Below, piece by piece: positions 1 to 4,628 of a stretch of 8,125 bases of DNA (within the stretch, counting starts at the first letter, position 1; each line of letters opens with the position of its first letter). Under the pieces are notes generated by a model. That model was not told the origin of the DNA and made no database searches. It was given only the letters and a program-made list of their open reading frames with translations. Location of the stretch: the NCBI GenBank assembly GCA_020053155.1, contig JAGVNS010000080.1:1-8125 (forward strand). Reading direction: 5' to 3'. The stretch is from Nitrososphaerota archaeon. GTDB lineage: Archaea > Iainarchaeota > Iainarchaeia > Iainarchaeales > VGJJ01. The translations under genes were made by a program, and so were the position numbers.

Positions 1-85
1 CGCAGAAAGAGCCAGAGAACGCATGAAAGCCCTGAACAAAGACCCCGCATTCGCAGAAAGAGCCAGAGAACGCATGAAAGCCCTG
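1..85 (+). repeat. Coding tandem repeat, 51-bp period
   Basis: Positions 1-34 and 52-85 are identical over 34 bases. The remaining 17 bases of each unit have diverged (35-51 versus 86-102), partly at synonymous positions (GAC/GAT, CCC/CCG). The period of 51 bp equals 17 codons, so the array stays in frame. It starts at the window edge, so more units probably lie upstream. Exact identity of only part of the unit suggests recent local duplication or conversion. Confidence 0.9.
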
Positions 86-481
86 TGGAAAGATCCGGAG
101 TGGCGCGCGCATCAAACGGAACTGATTACCATCGCCGTTCAGCGTTACTGGTCATTAGTACGATCTGGGCTATTAGCGGAATTTAGGGGACGGGGACTCG
201 TTACAGCAGTTGAGATGCGCGCCGAAAAAGGACAAAAGCAAATTACAGGTACGACTGAGACGCCATTAAGCGAATCCATGCGACACGAACAACAAACGCT
301 GACACAACGAGCCATTGAACGATTACCAATAGAAGAAAAGGAAGCGATTATTGCCACATTCATTGAAGGAGCCGACCGATTACAGGTGGCTGAACGTATG
401 GGAATCGAAATAAACGAACTCGAAAAAATACTCAACCAAGCCTACCAAAAACTCGCGAGAGAACTACGCGGATTAGAATAA
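1..481 (+). CDS. Partial gene: tandem 17-residue repeats plus sigma-70 region 4-like HTH protein (5' end off window)
   Basis: The frame is open through the left edge, so the first in-window ATG (23) lies inside a repeat and is probably not the start; 159 residues are visible. The N-terminal part is a tandem 17-residue repeat, AERARERMKALNKDPAF, followed by a diverged copy ending KDPEW. A linker follows. Visible residues about 108-159 (LPIEEKEAII through LARELRGLE) have the pattern of a sigma-70 region 4 or related helix-turn-helix: an LP-x-E-x-E start, then a recognition-helix segment around VAERMGIEINELEKIL. Archaea lack sigma factors, so this is more likely a DNA-binding module borrowed by an accessory protein than an initiation factor. 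KDPEF/W-type repeats are reminiscent of DNA-binding motifs in some homing endonucleases; I cannot confirm that link. No catalytic domain is visible. The gene meets the PrgI-like gene tail to tail with no spacer. Confidence 0.72.
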   Translation, partial: AERARERMKALNKDPAFAERARERMKALWKDPEWRAHQTELITIAVQRYWSLVRSGLLAEFRGRGLVTAVEMRAEKGQKQITGTTETPLSESMRHEQQTLTQRAIERLPIEEKEAIIATFIEGADRLQVAERMGIEINELEKILNQAYQKLARELRGLE

Positions 482-1336
482 TTACTTCTTTTTGGGGCCT
501 GAAAAAATACTGATGCTTGATAAATAGTTATTTTCGGCTTCAATGAATCCTTCAAAGTAGGAGGATAGTAACGAAATGAGTTCGTTGGTGTTGAGTCGTT
601 TCGTGATGAGGTTGCAATTTTTTAGTTTTTCTTGGCAGAGTTTTACGCGTATTTCCAATTGCTCTAATGGGTCGGATTTTGATTCTAATGGATTTTTTGA
701 TTGGGCGAATGGAACGACAATGTAGAATAGTCTGTTTTTGACGCTGTTTTCTTCGATGTATTTCCGCATGAATGATTCAAAATCTTGGAACTGGGTCGTT
801 AAGTGGGGTTTTTTCTGGCTCTTGACTTTGGTTTCCAGTTTTTTTAGGTAGTCGTCGAGGTTCAGGTTAACGGTTCGCATCACGATTTGGATGGGAAAAT
901 CCAGGCTATTGAGGAAGTCTTTGTAGGCGACAATAATGGCCTGCTTTTGCCTGGTAGAGAGGATGTGAAAATTGATGGGTTGGACGTGAATAGTGGCTTT
1001 AATGCCTCCTCGTTGGAGGAATACGGTGTCATTTTCGATCTTCTTAATCTCTAAAAATTTTTGCATGGCTGGGTCGAGATATCCCATTTGGCGGGGTTTG
1101 GAGAGAAACCCCCAGGCGGTGATGGTGTGGCTTCGGAGGTTGAAAAAAGCAAAACCGGCCCCTAAAACGGCTAAAATAAGACTGATGACAATTTTGGCTT
1201 CTATGATAAGTGGGAGTTTGAAGAAGGTGGCGAATATTAGGCAGCCAAATAGCCCCACCCAGATTGCTTGCTCGAAACTGAGATTGAAGACAATTTTTTC
1301 TTGGTATTGGAGGTTTTTTGGGATTTCATAACTCAT
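482..1336 (-). CDS. PrgI-like membrane protein with TraC/VirB4 N-terminal-like domain (T4SS component)
   Basis: Protein of 284 residues. The N-terminus (SYEIPKNLQYQEKIVFNLSF) resembles PrgI-family proteins: a short polar start, then two membrane segments at about 19-40 and 45-67. Residues about 100-240 form a soluble domain (GGIKATIHVQPINFHILST, then an amphipathic segment and an IVMRTVNLNLDDYL stretch) that resembles the TraC-like N-terminal domain of conjugative VirB4/TraC ATPases. No Walker motifs are present, so it is not itself an ATPase. In other conjugation clusters a VirB4 ATPase commonly follows a PrgI gene; here the next gene is convergent. The start codon overlaps the stop of the VirB6-like gene in an ATGA and has a strong Shine-Dalgarno, so the two are translationally coupled. 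The likely role is in the inner-membrane platform. The protein ends naturally in PKKK, so truncation is not evident. Confidence 0.72.
   Translation of the reverse strand: MSYEIPKNLQYQEKIVFNLSFEQAIWVGLFGCLIFATFFKLPLIIEAKIVISLILAVLGAGFAFFNLRSHTITAWGFLSKPRQMGYLDPAMQKFLEIKKIENDTVFLQRGGIKATIHVQPINFHILSTRQKQAIIVAYKDFLNSLDFPIQIVMRTVNLNLDDYLKKLETKVKSQKKPHLTTQFQDFESFMRKYIEENSVKNRLFYIVVPFAQSKNPLESKSDPLEQLEIRVKLCQEKLKNCNLITKRLNTNELISLLSSYFEGFIEAENNYLSSISIFSGPKKK
489..493 (+). terminator. Oligo-T terminator for the repeat/HTH gene, inside the convergent gene
   Basis: A run of five T (TTCTTTTTGG context) lies 8 bases after the plus-strand stop. Archaeal RNA polymerase terminates at oligo-T tracts without needing a hairpin. 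The same bases encode the C-terminal lysines of the convergent PrgI-like protein. Function is inferred from position only. Confidence 0.4.
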
Positions 1337-2373
1337 ACCTTAATCTCCTTGGAAGGGGTTGCGGGACTACCCAACGATTTGAGAGAAGTAATAGCCCCTG
1401 CAATTTGTCCAGTCATCGCGCCGATGGCGAATCCTAATACTTTGGAGTTTTCTGTAGCAGTGAACACCGATTTTAGTCCGGCATAAAACATGAGCAAAAT
1501 GTTGATTAGGAAAATAATGATGAACGCGAGTGCAGGGACTAGATTTTGTCCCGCGTTTCCCGCGAGTTGGAGCATGGCTTGATTGCTCGCGACCAAAATA
1601 ACGACATCAAGAAATTGCATGAATAGGGCGAAGCCAATGAGGTTGAATATCATTTTTCCCCATACATTGAGGGGAGGGATATAGTAGAGGAATATCGCGA
1701 TGGGAAATAATACGACTCCCATGAGCAAGAAAATGTGTCGAACAAAAAGAGTGATGGCAGTGAGGAGAGCGGCTAAACCATACAATAGTAAACTCGCTGC
1801 GCCCATGTTTGAAAATGTGTTGGGGTCGAAAAAGTTTTCAAATCCGGTAATCCACATGAATTGAGTAATCGCGGTGGCGAGTTCCAATAATAAATTGTAT
1901 AATACGAATGACAAATTGACTAAAACAATCATCATGAAGGCATTTTTGAGCCACTCTTTTGCTTCCATTCGTTTTTCGGGGTTCAATGAAGAAAAGAGGA
2001 ACATGAATCCAATCGCTAAAAATAAGAGCAAATAGAAGGAGGAAATAATGAGGATGATGGATTGCCACCACCCATACAATCCTGAAGGATCGGGGTTGGA
2101 TGTCAGTAAAGTTTGGGAGAGTTGCATGAGGGGATCGTTAAAGCTCACTAGTGAACCTTTGAATGCTCCCCCAAAAACACCTAACACTTGACTAGGGATA
2201 CTATCGAGCGTTCCGGTAATACCTGAACCAATTCCATTGACGGCGTTGATGATTCCTTGAACGTCAATGTTGATGTTGATGACGGAACCATCGTCCGCAT
2301 GCGCATATGGGACTAATACGAGGAGTCCAGTCAGTAGGAATGGGATGAGGATTTCGAGGGGTGTTTTCGTCAT
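1333..2373 (-). CDS. VirB6/TrbL-like polytopic membrane protein of a type IV secretion-like system
   Basis: Protein of 346 residues with a Sec-type signal peptide (residues 1-27, hydrophobic core, cleavage likely after AHA before DDG). An extracytoplasmic Gly/Asn/Ile-rich segment follows (about 28-100), then about six membrane segments near 104-130, 143-168, 192-211, 211-232, 239-263 and 278-300, and a short polar tail. Number of segments, size and position between a VirB2-like pilin and a PrgI-like gene fit the VirB6/TrbL channel component. I chose the ATG at 2373: it begins the signal peptide, sits 17 bases after the pilin stop, and is preceded by GGAG at a slightly long spacing. The frame is open upstream to 2520, but that extension would overlap the pilin gene and encode an unlikely basic, Cys-containing leader. 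The family is called from topology and context rather than a sequence signature. Confidence 0.7.
   Translation of the reverse strand: MTKTPLEILIPFLLTGLLVLVPYAHADDGSVININIDVQGIINAVNGIGSGITGTLDSIPSQVLGVFGGAFKGSLVSFNDPLMQLSQTLLTSNPDPSGLYGWWQSIILIISSFYLLLFLAIGFMFLFSSLNPEKRMEAKEWLKNAFMMIVLVNLSFVLYNLLLELATAITQFMWITGFENFFDPNTFSNMGAASLLLYGLAALLTAITLFVRHIFLLMGVVLFPIAIFLYYIPPLNVWGKMIFNLIGFALFMQFLDVVILVASNQAMLQLAGNAGQNLVPALAFIIIFLINILLMFYAGLKSVFTATENSKVLGFAIGAMTGQIAGAITSLKSLGSPATPSKEIKV
1345..1350 (-). promoter_or_regulatory. Ribosome binding site of the PrgI-like gene
   Basis: AAGGAG lies 8 bases before the ATG at 1336, inside the last codons of the VirB6-like gene (K-E-I-K-V). It fixes the start of the PrgI-like gene and implies coupled translation. 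Confidence 0.8.
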
Positions 2374-2390
2374 ACCGGTTTTTTCTCCAA

Positions 2391-2687
2391 TTAGGGGGCG
2401 GTAAGATAGGTTACAATCAAGGGGGCAACCCAAACTAACACGAGTCCGACAATGGCGTAGGATACCATTGATTTGGCGCTTTCGCGTTGCTGGATATTGT
2501 TTCCTGAAAACATGTACCATGCGCCCGCGATGGTGATGGCGATGATTCCGAGAATAGATACCGCTCCTTTGACTAAATCATAAATTTTTGTAATTGGGGC
2601 TGTAATGTCGCTTACGCTCGTGCTTTGTGCGAAAACCATTCCGCTGAAAAGCAAGAAGAGAGTTAATACTAGAGTTATTTTTTTCAT
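2391..2687 (-). CDS. VirB2/TrbC-like pilin
   Basis: Protein of 98 residues. A signal peptide (MKKITLVLTLFLLFSGMVFA, cleavage likely after VFA before QS) is followed by two hydrophobic segments at about 36-60 and 70-97. They are separated by a short polar loop (SGNNIQQRESAKS), the layout of VirB2/TrbC pilins. The second segment (YAIVGLVLVWVAPLIV) is typical of the pilins found with PrgI-type systems. It is the first gene of the operon with the VirB6-like and PrgI-like genes. GGAGGT sits 8 bases before the ATG, and that Shine-Dalgarno lies in one arm of an inverted repeat. The likely product is the major extracellular or pseudopilus subunit. A small secreted membrane protein of other function is possible but less likely given the neighbours. 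Confidence 0.75.
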   Translation of the reverse strand: MKKITLVLTLFLLFSGMVFAQSTSVSDITAPITKIYDLVKGAVSILGIIAITIAGAWYMFSGNNIQQRESAKSMVSYAIVGLVLVWVAPLIVTYLTAP

Positions 2688-2695
2688 CCGTTATT

Positions 2696-2734
2696 ACCTC
2701 CAAGAGTTTTCTTACACTCACACTCTTTGGAGGT
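2696..2734 (-). promoter_or_regulatory. Inverted repeat covering the pilin Shine-Dalgarno
   Basis: On the minus strand ACCTCCAAAGAG (2734-2723) is complementary to CTCTTGGAGGT (2706-2696), with one bulged A and a 16-base loop. The right arm contains the whole GGAGGT ribosome binding site of the pilin. If transcription starts upstream of 2734 the hairpin would hide the site and limit translation. If it starts near 2715 (see TATA-like box at 2736-2745), only one arm is transcribed and the repeat would act as a DNA operator. Confidence 0.6.
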
Positions 2735-2735
2735 T

Positions 2736-2745
2736 CGTTATATGG
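2736..2745. promoter_or_regulatory. Possible TATA box between the pilin operon and the small-gene operon
   Basis: CGTTATATGG reads as CCATATAACG on the minus strand, so a TATA-like core is present in both directions. With usual archaeal spacing it would start minus-strand RNA near 2715 and plus-strand RNA near 2766. No clear BRE is evident on either side. Confidence 0.35.
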
Positions 2746-2747
2746 AT

Positions 2748-2779
2748 TTTGTTCAATCAGTATGAACAAATTGAACAAA
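2748..2779. promoter_or_regulatory. Cluster of three TTTGTTCA/TGAACAAA sites, operator-like
   Basis: TTTGTTCA (2748-2755) faces two directly repeated TGAACAAA copies (2763-2770 and 2772-2779, 9-bp period). The outer copies form a perfect 10-bp inverted repeat (2748-2757 and 2770-2779). The cluster lies between divergent operons near the predicted plus-strand start, so a shared DNA-binding regulator is plausible. The regulator is unknown. Confidence 0.5.
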
Positions 2780-2828
2780 GCGAATAAGAATGAGGTAACG
2801 ACAGAGTGCTTGGTTGAGGTGAATCAAA

Positions 2829-3032
2829 TTGGAGATTCAACAACCGACTAAAGAACATGTTCCAAGCATTCCGTTCTTAATCTTCCTTCGTGAAGCCATC
2901 AAAGGTGGATACAAACCCACGCTTGAAGAGAAAATAATGCTTCAAAAGTACCAAATAAAAGCCATTAAGTCTAATCCAAAAACCGCAGGCATTCGTCCGT
3001 CCAATCTAATTAGAGCGGAGGCACATGAATGA
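2829..3032 (+). CDS. Small hypothetical protein with GYKP motif (67 aa)
   Basis: Starts with TTG; GAGGTGA ends 6 bases before it, which decides the start. The central segment (FLREAIKGGYKPTLEEKIML) matches a segment of the 43-codon minus-strand gene at 3370-3501 (FLHDAITAGYKPNEIEKKLL) and more weakly the next gene (ILSLAKIAGLELDPIESRIL). All three share a hydrophobic helix, a Gly turn, an E-[KS] pair and a leucine. It has no signal peptide or membrane segment. It is the first gene of a three-gene operon divergent from the pilin operon, and its stop overlaps the next start in an ATGA. I recognise no known family. A small helical DNA- or protein-binding role is possible but unproven. Confidence 0.65.
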   Translation: MEIQQPTKEHVPSIPFLIFLREAIKGGYKPTLEEKIMLQKYQIKAIKSNPKTAGIRPSNLIRAEAHE

Positions 3033-3139
3033 CTGTTCCAAGAGAAGTCATCCAAATACTCTCCCTTGCGAAAATTGCGGGGCTCGAGCTTGATCCTATT
3101 GAAAGCCGCATTTTGGCAGAAGGTGGAGTGCATGCTTAA
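3029..3139 (+). CDS. Microprotein, 36 aa, related to its neighbours
   Basis: Reads MTVPREVIQILSLAKIAGLE and continues to EGGVHA. The ATG overlaps the preceding stop (ATGA) and has GGAGG at 7 bases, an excellent Shine-Dalgarno. The stop overlaps the start of the following gene by 8 bases. Residues about 9-30 align with the motif of the 67-aa gene (I-E-S-R-I-L against E-E-K-I-M-L), which argues it is really translated. Function is unknown. An ATG four bases earlier in another frame gives only 22 residues with poor spacing. Confidence 0.55.
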   Translation: MTVPREVIQILSLAKIAGLELDPIESRILAEGGVHA

Positions 3140-3368
3140 TCCATCTCAAAAAATATCAACCGCCTATCGAGAAGGAAAAACACTGCTCTATTGGAAATCA
3201 TCCCACTCATTCAGTCTCCTTATTCGAGCCGCGTTTCTCAAAGAAGCTTTTCCTACGGATGCATTTGGTCGTTTTTCACGAAAAGCCAAACTTATTCCTT
3301 ACAACAAAGATGGACGCAATGGGCTTCTGGTTCTTTTCGACAATAAACCTGAGGCAATAAAGACATGA
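3132..3368 (+). CDS. Small hypothetical protein (78 aa)
   Basis: I chose the ATG at 3132: AGGTGGAG precedes it at 3-6 bases and it overlaps the stop of the 36-aa gene, the pattern of a coupled operon. An in-frame TTG at 3066 would extend it, but across most of the preceding gene. The protein is soluble and basic. It has a Ser/Tyr/Trp-rich first half, an amphipathic LLIRAAFLKEAF segment, and a C-terminal FSRKAKLIPYNKDGRNGLLVLF stretch that looks like a beta hairpin with a KDGRNG turn. I recognise no family. It ends one base from the stop of the convergent 43-codon gene. Confidence 0.55.
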   Translation: MLNPSQKISTAYREGKTLLYWKSSHSFSLLIRAAFLKEAFPTDAFGRFSRKAKLIPYNKDGRNGLLVLFDNKPEAIKT

Positions 3369-3369
3369 G

Positions 3370-3501
3370 TCAAGAAAGCACTTTCCGTTTCGACCACCAC
3401 TCGTCCAATAATTTCTTTTCAATCTCATTCGGTTTATAACCGGCCGTAATTGCATCGTGTAAAAATTCTAAATACATTTTTGACGGACGATACTCAATCA
3501 T
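3370..3501 (-). CDS. Microprotein, 43 aa, with GYKP motif
   Basis: Begins MIEYRPSKMYLEFLHDAITA and continues through GYKPNEIEKKLL to RKVLS. The ATG at 3501 has GGAGG 6 bases upstream, so I prefer it to an in-frame ATG at 3555 that lacks a Shine-Dalgarno and would give 61 residues. The core shares FL, AI, GYKP, EK and L at matching positions with the 67-aa plus-strand protein, so the two are paralogues or recent duplicates placed on opposite strands. It has no membrane segment, and its function is unknown. It lies between the small-gene operon and the 3' end of the tRNA-Cys. Confidence 0.6.
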   Translation of the reverse strand: MIEYRPSKMYLEFLHDAITAGYKPNEIEKKLLDEWWSKRKVLS

Positions 3502-3617
3502 GCACAGCCTCCAATAAAAGCCCAGTTTTATTAAGTCGGATACGTTGCTTCTCATTGATAAAAAGGCATCGATTGTTCTAACGATTTTACACGACGGCGA
3601 TACAACGCCAAAATATA

Positions 3618-3688
3618 AGCGGGGGCCGAGAATCGAACTCGATTATCCGGCTCTGCAGGCCGGCGCATAACCATTCTGCCACCCCCGC
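3618..3688 (-). tRNA. tRNA-Cys (GCA)
   Basis: A full cloverleaf can be drawn. The acceptor stem is GCGGGGG/CCCCCGC, followed by a D arm, and the anticodon stem CCGGC/GCCGG encloses loop CTGCAGA with anticodon GCA (plus-strand 3654-3656). The T arm is TCGAG/CTCGG around TTCGATT. The discriminator base is U (3618), the cysteine identity base, and CCA is not encoded, as in many archaea. No intron is seen. Its 3' end faces the accessory region, so it is a candidate integration site. Confidence 0.95.
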
Positions 3689-3827
3689 GACCGCATTATC
3701 GGTCGACGCTAATGGACGGTGGGGATTATCCAAATCCCCAAACGGCCGAATGTGAGAGTTTCTTTCGTCAATCCCGCAGTAGGCCGCTTTGAATTAATTT
3801 GGGTTGGCTAAGGGTTTTAATGGGTGA
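3689..3827. other. Non-coding stretch with a perfect 8-bp hairpin (3720-3740)
   Basis: No convincing gene lies between the tRNA and the glycosyltransferase. TGGGGATT (3720-3727) and AATCCCCA (3733-3740) are perfectly complementary around a 5-base loop. CGGCC (3743-3747) could also pair with GGCCG (3782-3786). GACCG/CGGTC (3689-3693, 3700-3704) is a third short inverted pair beside the tRNA 5' end. No oligo-T follows the hairpin on either strand, so it does not look like a terminator. A small structured RNA or a tRNA leader is possible. Confidence 0.45.
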
Positions 3828-4577
3828 TTAGTAAATGCTCTTTTTCCGGTATTCCTCCCCCCATGCGTTGAAATAGTGCTGGCAGAGGATGGAGGAGTCC
3901 AGATAGAGCGTGTGCCCATTCTTCCGTGCATCGTACGAGAAAAACATGTCGTCCGTGGCCTCCGTGGAAGGGTCGTAACGAAACGATACCTTTTCCACCA
4001 CTTCCCTGCGAAGTAGAATGCACCCCAACCCAACGGCAGCGCAGTCGATGAGGCGCGAGGGAAGCAGTTGCATCAATCCCAATGGTTTTCCGATGTCCCA
4101 TAACGGTTCTGCAGGGTTGGCCGGGGGAACGTGTTCAAATGCCACGGCGCGCACGCTGGGGAATCCTGGAAATCCAGTGAAGTATACCCCCGACACGATT
4201 GGTTTATTGTTTTCGAGCAATCGTTCGATTGCATGAGCGGGGGGGATAACGTCCTGCTCGAGCGAGAAAAAATAATCATATCCTTTTTCAATGGCATATT
4301 CACGGAGGGCATTTCGTCCGCGCACGATGCGGTCGCGGGCCTTGGGCAGCCAGGGGCCGTTTCGGAGTACGTGAAATCGTTTCGACGGATTTTTTTCATT
4401 CCAGGTTTGAGCAATTTCTTTTAGTGTGTGAAAATAGTTTTCCCCTTGCGAGTTGTCTTCAATGAGAATGTCCATATCGGGGTAGGTCAGGCTCTGCAGT
4501 CCATCCAGGTATTTCGGGAGTGCGTACGCCTTCACTTCACTGGTGGGACAGCCGACGAGGATGCGGGGTAATGTCAT
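3828..4577 (-). CDS. GT-A fold glycosyltransferase, family 2-like
   Basis: Protein of 249 residues. It starts RILVGCPTS, typical of the first beta strand of this group, and has an acidic nucleotide-sugar region (DILIEDNS near 36-43). A DxD-like metal site lies in FSLEQDVIPP (D109), followed by VGLGCILLRREV (about 192-203) and a C-terminal TDD (208-210) with a later CQHY (H234), features of GT2-type enzymes. It probably transfers a sugar from a nucleotide sugar on the cytoplasmic side in surface glycan or protein glycosylation; donor and acceptor cannot be read. No membrane segment is present. I chose the ATG at 4577, because a TATA-like box at 4600-4606 lies 26 bp upstream as for a leaderless mRNA. 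The in-frame ATG at 4601 would lie within that box and adds only a polar MDCGRKKN. Confidence 0.75.
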   Translation of the reverse strand: MTLPRILVGCPTSEVKAYALPKYLDGLQSLTYPDMDILIEDNSQGENYFHTLKEIAQTWNEKNPSKRFHVLRNGPWLPKARDRIVRGRNALREYAIEKGYDYFFSLEQDVIPPAHAIERLLENNKPIVSGVYFTGFPGFPSVRAVAFEHVPPANPAEPLWDIGKPLGLMQLLPSRLIDCAAVGLGCILLRREVVEKVSFRYDPSTEATDDMFFSYDARKNGHTLYLDSSILCQHYFNAWGEEYRKKSIY

Positions 4578-4599
4578 ATTTTTTTTTCGCCCGCAATCC

Positions 4600-4606
4600 A
4601 TATTAA
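4600..4606. promoter_or_regulatory. Shared bidirectional TATA box
   Basis: ATATTAA (TTAATAT on the other strand) is centred at 4603, exactly midway between the start codons at 4577 (minus) and 4629 (plus), 26 bp from each. That is the normal archaeal TATA-to-start distance, so one element could serve two leaderless genes. A purine-rich AGAATAGG beside it on the minus strand could be a BRE for the glycosyltransferase. The BRE on the other side is weaker. Confidence 0.5.
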
Positions 4607-4628
4607 CCTATTCTTCTCTTTTTTACGC

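Larger units (their letters stand above)
1..3618. mobile_element. Possible part of an integrated conjugative-type element bordered by tRNA-Cys
   Basis: The block holds three type IV secretion-like genes, a repeat/HTH accessory gene and a set of tiny unknown genes. It abuts the 3' end of a tRNA gene, and housekeeping genes begin on the other side. No integrase, relaxase, VirB4 ATPase or second attachment site is visible, and the left end is off window, so this remains an inference from context. Confidence 0.35.

Noticed and set aside
1..85. CRISPR array
   Set aside because: The 51-bp repeats are in-frame coding units with related, not unique, intervening sequence.
396..425. Possible second copy of the tRNA-Cys 3' end (GAATCGAA... 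near CGAACTCG)
   Set aside because: Only short scattered matches to the T arm, not a continuous repeat, and inside a coding gene.
2374..2520. N-terminal extension of the VirB6-like protein to a start at 2520
   Set aside because: It would precede a clear signal peptide and overlap the pilin gene; the ATG at 2373 is better placed.
3025..3093. 22-residue frame (MNDCSKRSHPNT...) with a CxxC pair
   Set aside because: Ends after 22 residues, start is only 3 bases from GGAGG, and the overlapping frame at 3029 has better spacing and similarity to its neighbours.
3365..3439. Plus-strand 24-codon frame starting in an ATGA overlap with the 78-aa gene
   Set aside because: Shine-Dalgarno is weak and distant, and it is antisense to the end of the 43-aa microprotein, which has a strong Shine-Dalgarno and a paralogue.
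3502..3555. Longer start at 3555 for the 43-aa microprotein
   Set aside because: No Shine-Dalgarno there, whereas GGAGG is 6 bases before 3501.
3596..3609. GGCG/CGCC inverted pair just past the tRNA 3' end
   Set aside because: Only four base pairs; too weak to call a terminator or att site.
4578..4601. Glycosyltransferase start at 4601
   Set aside because: It lies in the likely TATA box and adds a non-conserved polar stretch; not excluded.
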